Shown here piece after piece: positions 1 through 6,981 of a DNA stretch of 18,166 nucleotides. Source of the stretch: an uncultured Acidimicrobiaceae bacterium (GTDB lineage Bacteria; Actinomycetota; Acidimicrobiia; Acidimicrobiales; Bog-793). The position numbers were made by a program, and so were the translations under genes. Within the stretch, counting starts at the first letter, position 1. Each line of letters starts with the position of its first letter. Location of the stretch: positions 1-18,166 of the forward strand of contig CAIVND010000093.1 in assembly GCA_903907185.1 (NCBI GenBank), in the 5' to 3' direction. The notes under the pieces are model-generated. The model was not told the DNA's origin. It saw only the letters and a program-made list of their open reading frames with translations, and did not search any database.

Positions 1-829
1 GCACCGATACCAAGTCCATGCTCGCGTCGTAGTAGCTATCGAGGGTCCCGACATCGCGCCAGTACGCCCGGTCGCGTTCGGTCGCACCGGGAACCTCATT
101 ATGCGAGAAATCGTACAAACTCGCCTCGCCTGACGCGACCAGCGCCGGGATGATGTCGCCGCCCATATCGTGACGCGAAGACGGGTCCTTGGCATCCATA
201 GAGAGCGCGTTGACGAGGGCCTCGGTCGTGAAGATGTAGTTGCCCATCGAGGCCATCGCGACACTGGGATCATCGACTAGCGGCTTTGGATTCGTCGGCT
301 TCTCGAGGAATCCACGGACCCGCCCTTCCTCGTCCGTTTCGAACACCCCGAATTGGGAGGCGACCCCGATGTCGACGCGGATGCCCGCGACGGTGACGCC
401 CGCCCCACTCTGGATGTGCTGGTCCAGCATCTGGCGGGGATCCATACGGTAGATGTGGTCGGCTCCAAACACACATACGTAGTCCGGCTGCTCATCGCCG
501 ACGATATTGAAATTCTGAAAAATGGCGTCAGCCGAACCGGTGTACCACTGTGGGCCGCTTCTCATCTGGGCGGGTACGGTGGTCACGAAGTTGCCGAGCA
601 ACGTCGACATACGCCACGTCCGCGCGATGTGCAGGTTCAGACTGTGACTCTTGTACTGGGTCAGAACGACAATCCTGAGGAATCCTGCATTCGCCATATT
701 CGACAGCACAAAGTCGACCAGACGGTACTGGCCGGCAAATGGAACCGCTGGCTTGGCTCGGTCGAGGGTCATCGGGGGGAGGCGTTTCCCTTCGCCACCA
801 GCCAACACAATTGCAAGCACCTTCGACAT
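1..829 (-). CDS. glgC: Glucose-1-phosphate adenylyltransferase (ADP-glucose pyrophosphorylase), 3' end missing
   Basis: Makes ADP-glucose from glucose-1-phosphate and ATP, the committed step of bacterial glycogen synthesis, in the cytoplasm. The visible 276 residues begin with the nucleotidyltransferase signature (VLAIVLAGGEGKRL at 4-17, then DRAKPAVPF at 23-31). They continue with YRLVDFVLSN, WYTGSADAIFQN (95-106), FGADHIYRMD (121-130), FLEKP (174-178), SMGNYIF (194-200), HDMGGDIIP and YWRDVGTLDSYYDAS. These match the GlgC catalytic domain and its sugar-binding EKP loop. About a third of the family length, the C-terminal left-handed beta-helix, lies beyond the left edge. The ATG at 829 is chosen because the conserved N terminus starts just after it. 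There is no Shine-Dalgarno, but TACTCT lies 6 nt upstream, as in a leaderless gene. It is transcribed in the same direction as the tRNA-Glu upstream of it. Confidence 0.95.
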   Translation of the reverse strand, partial: MSKVLAIVLAGGEGKRLPPMTLDRAKPAVPFAGQYRLVDFVLSNMANAGFLRIVVLTQYKSHSLNLHIARTWRMSTLLGNFVTTVPAQMRSGPQWYTGSADAIFQNFNIVGDEQPDYVCVFGADHIYRMDPRQMLDQHIQSGAGVTVAGIRVDIGVASQFGVFETDEEGRVRGFLEKPTNPKPLVDDPSVAMASMGNYIFTTEALVNALSMDAKDPSSRHDMGGDIIPALVASGEASLYDFSHNEVPGATERDRAYWRDVGTLDSYYDASMDLVSV

Positions 830-835
830 GACGCC

Positions 836-841
836 AGAGTA
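836..841 (-). promoter_or_regulatory. Candidate -10 hexamer of a leaderless glgC transcript
   Basis: On the minus strand TACTCT is followed by 6 nt and then the glgC ATG at 829. The TANNNT-N6-start layout, with no purine-rich ribosome site, is what leaderless actinobacterial genes show. The same hexamer at the same spacing precedes pstB. No convincing -35 was found. Inferred from spacing only. Confidence 0.45.
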
Positions 842-1040
842 TTCTTCGCGTTGGGGAGCTCGCTAGGGGCAAAATCTACAACAGGCATCCCAGCGACTAC
901 CCACGAATTATTTTTGCGCACCGGCGTCACAGCTCACTTGGCTATCTCACGCCGAACGAATACGACGCCTTACGCTCACAAAAAGCCCAGACCGCATTCT
1001 GATAAGAAATGGCCCACCCCAAGGGGTCAAGCGCAATCGG

Positions 1041-1113
1041 TACCCCCAACGGGATTCGAACCCGTGTTTCCGCCGTGAAAGGGCGGCGTCCTAGGCCGCT
1101 GGACGATGGGGGC
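1041..1113 (-). tRNA. tRNA-Glu (anticodon TTC)
   Basis: A 73-nt cloverleaf can be folded by eye on the minus strand. The acceptor stem GCCCCCA pairs with TGGGGGT (one G-U at the end), with discriminator A. The D arm contains CAGCGGCCTAGG. The anticodon stem CCGCC/GGCGG closes the loop CTTTCAC with anticodon TTC. The T arm is ACGGG-TTCGAAT-CCCGT. The 3' CCA is not encoded (the gene is followed by CCG), so it would be added after transcription. It lies between the S51-like gene upstream and glgC downstream, all on the minus strand. Confidence 0.96.
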
Positions 1114-1172
1114 CTTGGTGTTGCAGGGTTCAAAGACTACCAGCGGGCACTTTGGCCTTGTAGCGGAGTCAT

Positions 1173-2459
1173 TCAGTGTGGAGCCGTCAGCACCCAGCTG
1201 GTCCCCTCGGGCGCGTCGTGGAGTTCAATGCCCATAGCGCTCAGCTGATCACGGATCTCGTCGGCCGCTTGATAACGGCCATTTGAACGCGCGTCGGCTC
1301 GGAGGGAGATAAGCAATGTAATGAACGGCGCGAGGCGAATGGCTGGATCTTCCAGACCTTGGACCGCGATTTCACCGAATTCTTTGATCATCGATCGCAA
1401 CGAGGACCGTGCACGGCCTAACTCATCTTGACCAGGCGAATCGGTGGACCAATCATGAAACGATTGTTCAAGACCAAGGATCGTGACGGTTGCCTCGGGC
1501 GCATTGTTCGTTGAGATGGCCTCGTGGAAGTCCCTCTCTGCGGTATGCACAAGGTCGAGGAGCAGTGCTGGAGCTGGCTGATCGAAATCGTTCGGCTGTT
1601 CGGTAATTGATTTTCTTGGTGCGATCGATCCGCTCCCATGAGCTCCGGCGATCAGTTGTGCTATTTCGATCACCTCACCGCTCTCGAACGTCGTCGACGC
1701 GCCACTCTTTCGTACCGTGACCGTGCCGATTCCACCGATCGTTGCCGTTTGTGCATCGAGATCAAACGAACACGAGGTGTGTTCGTCGATTCCAAGCACG
1801 AAGAGTTCACTCGGCATCTTTCGTTCGAGCTCGCTGAGTCTTCGCTCACCGAGATAGCAGAATCGTGTGTCGTGGGTACCACCCTCGGTGTTGTTGTAGT
1901 GAGGGATGATTGCAGCATGCACGCCCGCCTCTGCAAGCAGATCGAGACCTTTGAGCCAGTGCGGGTCCTCGCCAACCTTGTAGATCTCATAGACCGGGAG
2001 GGTGAGGGCACCTAGCGTGAGCGCAGCAGCGCTTGCGAAGGTAACTGCGCCGCCAAATCTCATCTTTTCAACGAGCAGCTGAGGAACGACGCTCTCGCGC
2101 CAACGATTGAGTGCATACGTTGGACTACCAGGACCGGAAAATACATAACGCGCTCGTTGCACATTGGTCGTGAGCTGCTCGGCGAGAAAACGATCATCAT
2201 GGTTTTCGGGGTTATTCGGATCGATGCCGCTTGCATTTACGATCGGAGTCTGGAGACTTTCGTCGAAGTAGTTCTGCACGCGGATGGCAAGCTCATGGGC
2301 GTTCTCTTGGAATCCAAAAGGAGTGTCAAGTAGCACCGCCGGGACAGGTCGTGCACCTAGTCGATCGAGTATTGAACGGTGCACTTTCACCATGGTGGGT
2401 GAGGTCTCCCCTGAACCCATCAAGGTCAAGATGCGTGGGATCGGCTCACCTATGGTCAT
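1173..2459 (-). CDS. Peptidase S51/GATase-like domain fused to a cysteinyl-tRNA synthetase-like C-terminal module
   Basis: A 428-residue, probably cytoplasmic protein with two parts. Residues 1-270 resemble the cyanophycinase/peptidase E (S51) class I glutamine-amidotransferase-like fold. GPGSPTYALNRW (109-120) resembles the substrate-side loop. FASAAALTLG (141-150) holds Ser143 where S51 enzymes have the nucleophile in G-x-S-A-G. PHYNN contains His187, and VLGIDEHTS (221-229) matches the family's GIDExTA. Residues 300-428 resemble the anticodon-binding and extreme C-terminal parts of CysRS: ERDFHEAISTNNAPEA, then RADAR, AADEIRDQLSAMGIELHDAP and GTSWVL. No HIGH or KMSKS motif is present, so it is not an active synthetase. 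The start is set by an ATGA overlap with the DUF2017 gene, making it the last gene of the ctaA-clpS chain. The substrate is unknown. Domain calls come from motif recognition, not a search. Confidence 0.8.
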   Translation of the reverse strand: MTIGEPIPRILTLMGSGETSPTMVKVHRSILDRLGARPVPAVLLDTPFGFQENAHELAIRVQNYFDESLQTPIVNASGIDPNNPENHDDRFLAEQLTTNVQRARYVFSGPGSPTYALNRWRESVVPQLLVEKMRFGGAVTFASAAALTLGALTLPVYEIYKVGEDPHWLKGLDLLAEAGVHAAIIPHYNNTEGGTHDTRFCYLGERRLSELERKMPSELFVLGIDEHTSCSFDLDAQTATIGGIGTVTVRKSGASTTFESGEVIEIAQLIAGAHGSGSIAPRKSITEQPNDFDQPAPALLLDLVHTAERDFHEAISTNNAPEATVTILGLEQSFHDWSTDSPGQDELGRARSSLRSMIKEFGEIAVQGLEDPAIRLAPFITLLISLRADARSNGRYQAADEIRDQLSAMGIELHDAPEGTSWVLTAPH

Positions 2460-3049
2460 CGATCACCAGGCAGTGGAGTTCCGTCCCAACGCAGTCCACC
2501 CGGTGGCTCGCCCCAAGGATCTGCTGGAAGCTCTACTTGATCATCGGGGATCGATTGCGGCAACTGTTCAGAGAGGACCTCAATGATCTCTCCCTGTAGA
2601 TACGACAGATAGTTGTAACAGATCCACTCGTAGTAGTTGGCATCATCGGAGGCGAACTCTTTTGTCTCATCGGTGATACCAAGGATGGAGCCAAGCATCA
2701 GTCGAAGACCGCTGATGGCAGTGAGCCAACGCTCCATGCCAATCTCGTCAAGCTGCGTTGCATCGGAAGAGTCGCGCAAGATCAGCAGCGCCTCACGGTG
2801 ATAATCAAGTAGGTCTCTGCGTACCAAACGCACGTAGGCGTTGTCCGCATTTGTGTCGGTGAGATAGGCGGGAGGAAAGAGTCGCCGGAGGGATTCGGGG
2901 ACGATCGCCTCAGGTTGGGTCAGGATCTCAAGGGCGGCCAGCATCTGTCCAGGAAGGAGGGCAAGAACCTCCCGTTCTTCTTCAGGCAGATCGATGGAGT
3001 AGCCGCCGTTGGGATGGATAGCGATTGGTGGTCGAGGACGGCTCATCAT
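2456..3049 (-). CDS. DUF2017 family protein
   Basis: A 197-residue protein of unknown biochemical function. It resembles the DUF2017 family, which in actinobacteria is usually encoded directly after clpS, as it is here. The sequence is acidic and helix-rich, with no signal peptide or membrane segment. Recognisable stretches are an N-terminal strand-like IHPNGGYSIDL, a central YVRLVRRDLLDYHREALLIL, WLTAISGLRLMLGSILGI, and YYEWICYNYLSYLQGEIIEVL near the C terminus. The start at 3049 (ATGATG) overlaps the clpS stop by 4 bases, and its own stop overlaps the next start in the same way, indicating translational coupling. A role tied to ClpS-dependent proteolysis is a neighbourhood inference only. 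Confidence 0.82.
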   Translation of the reverse strand: MMSRPRPPIAIHPNGGYSIDLPEEEREVLALLPGQMLAALEILTQPEAIVPESLRRLFPPAYLTDTNADNAYVRLVRRDLLDYHREALLILRDSSDATQLDEIGMERWLTAISGLRLMLGSILGITDETKEFASDDANYYEWICYNYLSYLQGEIIEVLSEQLPQSIPDDQVELPADPWGEPPGGLRWDGTPLPGDR

Positions 3050-3369
3050 CCGGACTGCTCCATCGTTGCCCAGAGGCCGTGGCGGTGAAGTCGAGCGACA
3101 TCAAGTTCAGCGCGCTCTCGCGAGCCGGTCGCTACAACAGCGCGTCCCTTTTCGTGGACGTCAAGCATGAGCTGTGTTGCCTTTGTCTTGGAGTATCCAA
3201 ACAACTTTTGAAAAACGAACGTGACGTAGCTCATCAAATTGACGGGGTCGTTCCACACAATGACCAACCATGGTCGGTCGAAAGAGACATGTTCGCGTGT
3301 TTGGGGGGCTTGCTGGGTCTCAGGCGAGATCTCAATAGTTTTTGCAGTGGCCGCAAGCATCTTGTTCAT
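3046..3369 (-). CDS. clpS: ATP-dependent Clp protease adaptor ClpS
   Basis: Adaptor that recognises N-end-rule (N-degron) substrates and hands them to the ClpC/ClpA-ClpP protease in the cytoplasm. The 107 residues have a disordered N-terminal tail of about 30 residues and then the ClpS core: WLVIVWNDPVNLMSYV (34-49), VFQKLFGYSKTKA, VHEKGRAVV (71-79) and ERAELDVARLHRHGLWATME. The pocket residues that bind the substrate N terminus can be placed at Asn40, Asp41 and His72, with Met46 as the likely gatekeeper, so it looks functional. The ATG at 3369 overlaps the ctaA stop (ATGA). A second in-frame ATG lies three codons on. Coupling to ctaA and DUF2017 suggests one mRNA. Confidence 0.95.
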   Translation of the reverse strand: MNKMLAATAKTIEISPETQQAPQTREHVSFDRPWLVIVWNDPVNLMSYVTFVFQKLFGYSKTKATQLMLDVHEKGRAVVATGSRERAELDVARLHRHGLWATMEQSG

Positions 3370-4271
3370 CCTCGCGCACCTAAGGACTGCGTGGCTGACG
3401 ATGTTGGGCGAAGATGCAGATAGAACCAGATCATGGCGGTCCAGATTGCTGTTGCACCGGCGAGATGAACCTCAACCACGACTGCGTTGTCATGAATTAG
3501 GTACTGCGTAAAGCCGAGTGCTCCTTGAACAACCAAAAGCTCGAAGACCAGCCGCGCTCGTCGCTGCACGGTGTTGGGTGCTTTCGCTTGGTAGAGAGCA
3601 AAGAGCGTGGCGAGCGTCAGACCGATTAAGAAAAGCGCAACGTCTGAATGCGCCTCAGCGATATCACGAAAGGCGATTGGTATCCGTTTCGCATCTTTCG
3701 CACCTGCATGTGGTCCTGAACCCGAAACCACGGCGCCGATTGAGACCAACACCGTAAGGACAAGAAGGAGAAGTCGCGAGAGCCAAAGAAGTGCTGGATC
3801 GATCACAAATGTCCTGCGCGGTTGTCCATATATCGCTCGGAAGGCGAGCACGAGTGCGTCAGCGAGAACCGCGAGAGTAAGAACGAAGTGGAGCGAGACC
3901 AGGTAGGGGTTGAGTTTTGTGAGAACAACAACCCCGCCCAAGATGATCTGTGCGATCAGTCCAAGTACGAGACCGAAGCTCAGCCAACGAAGGTCGCGTC
4001 GATCCTCCTCGAGCAGAAAAGCGGAGATAAATGCGACGATAGAGATCACGCTCACTGCGGCGGTGATTACCCGATTCCCAAACTCGACAATCGGATGGAA
4101 GGAAAGTTGGGCGGTGATCTGGTGTTGATAACAGCTCGGCCAGTCCGGACAGCCAAGCCCTGAACCAGTGAGGCGAACCGCTCCGCCCGTAATAACTAAG
4201 AGGGCGTAACAGGTAGCAGCAGTTAGCGCAATGACGACGAACAGACGGTAGCTAACTCGGAATCTGCGCAC
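3366..4271 (-). CDS. ctaA: Heme A synthase (COX15/CtaA family)
   Basis: Membrane enzyme that oxidises the C8 methyl of heme O to a formyl group, giving heme A for aa3-type oxidases. The 301 residues carry about eight hydrophobic helices. The family signature GGAVRLTGSGLGCPDWPSC spans 29-47, with the loop cysteine pair Cys41/Cys47. VEFGNRV (62-68) supplies the conserved acidic residue Glu63. In this motif Bacillus CtaA has a heme-ligand His, while the Asn seen here is the actinobacterial form. Other candidate heme ligands are His128 (SLHF), His208 (EAHSD) and His269 (EVHLAGA). The start is GTG at 4271. A G-run lies just upstream, and TACGAT ends 8 nt before the GTG, so either an SD or a leaderless start is possible. 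It heads the clpS/DUF2017/S51-like chain. Its product would serve CtaD, encoded at the other end of the window. Confidence 0.95.
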   Translation of the reverse strand: MRRFRVSYRLFVVIALTAATCYALLVITGGAVRLTGSGLGCPDWPSCYQHQITAQLSFHPIVEFGNRVITAAVSVISIVAFISAFLLEEDRRDLRWLSFGLVLGLIAQIILGGVVVLTKLNPYLVSLHFVLTLAVLADALVLAFRAIYGQPRRTFVIDPALLWLSRLLLLVLTVLVSIGAVVSGSGPHAGAKDAKRIPIAFRDIAEAHSDVALFLIGLTLATLFALYQAKAPNTVQRRARLVFELLVVQGALGFTQYLIHDNAVVVEVHLAGATAIWTAMIWFYLHLRPTSSATQSLGARG

Positions 4272-4403
4272 GGTCCCCCATCGTAGAGCGCCCTAGCGAC
4301 AAGAGATCTGAGGCGGTTCGCTCAATTGCTCTGCTGTTATCGACATCGGAACGTCTGTCCGAGTGGAAAACCCGGATCAAATTGTGTGAAACGGCTGCTT
4401 AGA
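4272..4403. other. Intergenic region with the presumed ctaA promoter
   Basis: A 132-bp gap between the response-regulator stop and the ctaA start, both on the minus strand. No coding region was recognised. On the minus strand TACGAT (4280-4285) lies 8 nt before the ctaA GTG and could be a -10 element. No clear rho-independent terminator follows the regulator gene. Confidence 0.4.
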
Positions 4404-5156
4404 TCAGTGTTCTCGGGGTGCCTCAAAGCGATAGCCAAGTCCGCGGATCGTTGTTATCAAGACAGGATGTGCTGGATCTTGTTCGATCCGTGATCGCAGC
4501 CGTTTGATATGAACGTCCAGCGTCTTGGTGTCACCGACGTAGTCGTAGCCCCAGACGCGGTCGATCAATGTTTCGCGTGTGACAACACGGCCCGCATTAG
4601 TCAGCAGTAGTTGTACAAGTTCGAACTCCTTGAGCGGAAGCTTGATCTCAATACCTCGGACAACACACTCGTGCCGTTCCGGATCGAGGCGCACCTCCCC
4701 AACCGAGATGGTGCTGTCTTTGTCGGGGCTTGGACTCGCTGGATTTGGTTCAGCGACCTTTACCTCAAGTTCGCTATTGAGAGCTGCGCGTCGCAATACC
4801 GCCCGAATTCGCGAGATCAACTCTCGCAGTCGATAGGGTTTCGCCACGTAGTCATCGGCACCGATCTCTAGGCCGACAACGGTATCGATCTCGGTGGATT
4901 TAGCAGTGACCATAATGATCGGGACGGTTGACTTACTGCGGATGATCCGACACACATCGAGCCCTGACATCTTTGGCAACATGATGTCGAGTAACACCAA
5001 GTCAAACTCCCCGTCTGCAAAGAGCTCCAGCGCCTGCGAGCCGTCTCGTGCGATTGTGACAACAAAGTTCTCGCGCTCAAGCCCAACGGCCAGTGCATCG
5101 ATAAAGGACTCCTCATCTTCGGCGATAAGGACTCGGACAATCTCGTCGGCGGCCAC
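4404..5156 (-). CDS. OmpR/PhoB-family response regulator, RegX3-like
   Basis: DNA-binding response regulator, probably controlling phosphate-starvation genes. The receiver domain (about 8-122) has the acidic pair Glu13-Asp14, phospho-acceptor Asp57 in LVLLDIMLPKMSG, Thr84 (MVTAKS) and Lys106 (AKPYRLREL). A linker of about 25 residues rich in Pro, Ser and acidic residues precedes the winged-helix DNA-binding domain (about 150-246), which has LKEFELVQLLLTNAGRVVTR, VWGYDYVGDTKTLDVHIKRL and the C-terminal TTIRGLGYRF. Length and layout fit RegX3/PhoP. The start is GTG at 5156, with TAACCT 7 nt upstream and no well-spaced SD. It lies 34 bp after the kinase gene on the same strand. The pst genes some 6 kb away carry PHO-box-like repeats, supporting a phosphate role by inference. 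Confidence 0.9.
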   Translation of the reverse strand: MAADEIVRVLIAEDEESFIDALAVGLERENFVVTIARDGSQALELFADGEFDLVLLDIMLPKMSGLDVCRIIRSKSTVPIIMVTAKSTEIDTVVGLEIGADDYVAKPYRLRELISRIRAVLRRAALNSELEVKVAEPNPASPSPDKDSTISVGEVRLDPERHECVVRGIEIKLPLKEFELVQLLLTNAGRVVTRETLIDRVWGYDYVGDTKTLDVHIKRLRSRIEQDPAHPVLITTIRGLGYRFEAPREH

Positions 5157-5163
5157 CTGTGAC

Positions 5164-5169
5164 AGGTTA
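5164..5169 (-). promoter_or_regulatory. Candidate -10 hexamer before the response-regulator gene
   Basis: On the minus strand TAACCT is followed by 7 nt and then the GTG start at 5156, matching the TANNNT leaderless pattern. If real, the regulator has its own promoter in the 34-bp gap after the kinase gene as well as read-through from it. No -35 was recognised. Confidence 0.3.
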
Positions 5170-5190
5170 GCGAACCTGGACTACGAAGCT

Positions 5191-6462
5191 CTACGACGGC
5201 TCCGTCGAGGTTTGAAGTGGGAGGTGCAATGAGAAGGTTGTTCCCTCGCCCTCTCGAGAATCGACTTCAACTCTCCCCTGATGGTTCTGGGCGACGTGGC
5301 GAACGATCGAGAGACCGAGACCGGTTCCACCGGTCGCACGGCTGCGCCCAGGATCAACGCGGTAGAAACGTTCAAAGATCCGTTCGAGGTCGCGAGCGGG
5401 GATGCCAACGCCATCATCTTTGATACCGATCACGATCTCTTGGTTTGAGATCTTGGCGGTGACTTGGACCGTTGAGTTTGGGTAAGAAAACTTCACTGCA
5501 TTGTCGATCAAATTAAAGACAGCTGAGGTCAACTGTCGGCGATCTCCGAGAACAGCAACGGGTGGATTAGGTTCGATGAGCTCGATCATGACCTCTCGCT
5601 GCTGGGCGGCCTCGCGTACTCGTTCAGCTGCCTCTGCCATCACCAAGTTGATCAAAACCGGTTCACGCGGTGGAGTGGCCTCGGACTCGATGCGCGTGAG
5701 ATCTAAAAGGTCGTCGATAACACGTGAGATACGAAAGGCCTCCATATGGATCCGTTCGGCAAGACGCCGTGAGACAGCGGGTTCGGTCTCGTCAAGAAGG
5801 GTCTCCGCAAGTAGCCCGAGTGCTCCCATCGGTGTCTTCATCTCGTGACTGACATTTGCAATGAAGTCTCGGCGAACCTCTTCAAGGCGTCGCCGTTCAG
5901 AGACATCTTCGATGACGGCAGTGACCCCGAGGTTGCGCTGCCCGTTGTCAATGCTCTTTGTGCTGACGATGAGCGTACGCCGTGGGGGACCATAAAGCTC
6001 GAGTGTGCGCTCCTCCTTCGAGCCAATCGAGGTGGAGGAGATGAGTTCGTCGACTGCCTGAATCGCTAGTGCGTCACCATGGCGCTTGCCCATGAGCTCA
6101 ATCGCATGAGAGTTTCGAAAGACCTGTTCGCCATGTTCGTCGCAGACGATGACGGCCTGGGGCAGTGTGTCAAGAGCCTTGCGAAGCCGGATGGCATCGG
6201 CGCTTGCGTTGGTCACGGCCTCTGCGGCGCGTTCGGTGGTGAGCTCTACGTAGATGAGCGCTTCCTCTACGTCTGCAGGCTCGTCAACAAGGTTCTCCCC
6301 GCCGAGTCGAGACCCAAGGGCGATGAGTCGTTGACGAAGACTGTCGGCACCGCTTCGGTTACCGAATACGTAGGCGGAGATCAGTAACAAAACGACGACT
6401 CCGCCTGCGACGGCGAGCACTGAGACCTGAAGATTTACCGTATTTGACATCTCCACCAGCAT
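5191..6462 (-). CDS. Sensor histidine kinase, SenX3/PhoR-like
   Basis: Membrane-bound kinase partner of the response regulator just downstream. The 423 residues contain one N-terminal membrane helix (about 11-33), a linker, a PAS-like segment starting near LRKALDTLPQAVIVCDEHG (93-111), and a HisKA domain with phospho-acceptor His206 in FIANVSHEMKTPMGAL. The HATPase_c domain follows with N box FNLIDNAVKFS (316-326), G1 box DDGVGIP (349-355), F box IFERFYR (362-368) and G2 box GGTGLGLSIV (378-387). There is no large extracytoplasmic sensor loop, so it probably senses through a membrane or cytoplasmic partner such as the Pst transporter, as proposed for PhoR/SenX3 kinases. phoU, the usual link, is not in the window. 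ATG 6462 is used. An in-frame ATG four codons on is possible. Confidence 0.9.
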   Translation of the reverse strand: MLVEMSNTVNLQVSVLAVAGGVVVLLLISAYVFGNRSGADSLRQRLIALGSRLGGENLVDEPADVEEALIYVELTTERAAEAVTNASADAIRLRKALDTLPQAVIVCDEHGEQVFRNSHAIELMGKRHGDALAIQAVDELISSTSIGSKEERTLELYGPPRRTLIVSTKSIDNGQRNLGVTAVIEDVSERRRLEEVRRDFIANVSHEMKTPMGALGLLAETLLDETEPAVSRRLAERIHMEAFRISRVIDDLLDLTRIESEATPPREPVLINLVMAEAAERVREAAQQREVMIELIEPNPPVAVLGDRRQLTSAVFNLIDNAVKFSYPNSTVQVTAKISNQEIVIGIKDDGVGIPARDLERIFERFYRVDPGRSRATGGTGLGLSIVRHVAQNHQGRVEVDSREGEGTTFSLHLPLQTSTEPS

Positions 6463-6517
6463 TGCAGCTCACGGCCGATCTATCTGAGAACGGCGGTGAA
6501 GAGCGTTAATTTTCCCC

Positions 6518-6546
6518 TTGCGCAATGATCAATCAATTTCTACACT
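6518..6546 (+). promoter_or_regulatory. Candidate sigma-70-type promoter of the T4SS-like operon
   Basis: TTGCGC (6518-6523), exactly 17 nt, then TACACT (6541-6546). It is the best-spaced pair in this gap, and would start transcription near 6553, upstream of the tandem repeats, leaving a leader of about 95 nt. The -35 matches the consensus only in part. Inferred from sequence only. Confidence 0.4.
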
Positions 6547-6595
6547 CTTGACCGCAGTACATCGCAGCGAATTCGCCGCCTCCTCGTCGGAAACT

Positions 6596-6636
6596 TCGAC
6601 CTCAACCTGTCGACCTCAATTTGTCGACACAATCTG
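6596..6636 (+). repeat. Three tandem 14-bp direct repeats in the T4SS-like operon leader
   Basis: The units are TCGACCTCAACCTG (6596-6609), TCGACCTCAATTTG (6610-6623) and a 13-nt variant TCGACACAATCTG (6624-6636). Units 2 and 3 each start inside a GTCGAC palindrome. The block ends at the GAGGAGG ribosome site of the first gene. A protein-binding operator or a translation-control element is plausible, and neither is demonstrated. Confidence 0.85.
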
Positions 6637-6648
6637 AGGAGGCTTCAC

Positions 6649-6981
6649 GTGATCGTTCAACTACTTCCGTTCAATACGCTGTTGATGTTTGAAGCTCTGA
6701 GGGGTTCGGGACCCTCTCTCGATCCAAACTCATCTGGCCTACCGGGAACTGCAACACTGCAGTCGTTAATCAATGGCCTTGCCTGGTGGGCGCTTTTGGC
6801 TGCTCTTGTTGGTCTAGTGGTGGGCGCCGCAACGTGGGCACTCGGAGCCCACTCGAATAATTATCAAAACGCGTCCGCGGGTCGCAGAGCGGTGCTGGTT
6901 TCGGGGGGAGCTGCACTCCTTATTGGTGCGGCGCCAACCATCTTGAGTTTCTTGTACAGCGCCGGCCAGTCCTTCCATTGA
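6649..6981 (+). CDS. Small two-TM protein, VirB2/pilin-like component of an actinobacterial T4SS-like module
   Basis: 110-residue membrane protein of unknown biochemical role. It has a hydrophobic N terminus followed by a Gly/Pro-rich stretch (20-33, containing SGLPG). Two strong membrane helices follow (about 43-65 and 82-104), joined by a short polar loop GAHSNNYQNASAGRR (66-80). The layout is that of VirB2/TrbC-like subunits. The loop and the GLPG...LINGLAWWALL pattern recall small proteins encoded next to SCO6880-family genes in actinobacteria, possibly the DUF6112 group (from memory, not searched). The GTG at 6649 has GAGGAGG 6 nt upstream, the best ribosome site of the cluster. Its stop overlaps the next start (TTGA), so the two are coupled. 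Confidence 0.72.
   Translation: MIVQLLPFNTLLMFEALRGSGPSLDPNSSGLPGTATLQSLINGLAWWALLAALVGLVVGAATWALGAHSNNYQNASAGRRAVLVSGGAALLIGAAPTILSFLYSAGQSFH

Larger units (their letters stand above)
6463..6648. other. Divergent promoter region between the kinase gene and the T4SS-like operon
   Basis: 186 bp between divergently transcribed genes. It holds a candidate plus-strand promoter, three tandem 14-bp repeats and a strong ribosome site for the first T4SS-like gene, each listed separately. Towards the kinase gene there is a single weak PHO-box-like unit on the minus strand (about 6491-6501, containing CTTCACC), too little to call autoregulation. No coding sequence seen. Confidence 0.6.

Noticed and set aside
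353..1078. 241-codon plus-strand open frame
   Set aside because: It lies antisense to the clear glgC coding sequence and runs through the tRNA-Glu. The translation has no family resemblance, so it is a shadow frame.
1041..1113. tRNA-Glu as an integration (att) site for a mobile element carrying the T4SS-like genes
   Set aside because: No integrase is present, no repeat of the tRNA 3' end was noticed elsewhere in the window, and the T4SS-like genes are over 5 kb away with housekeeping genes between.
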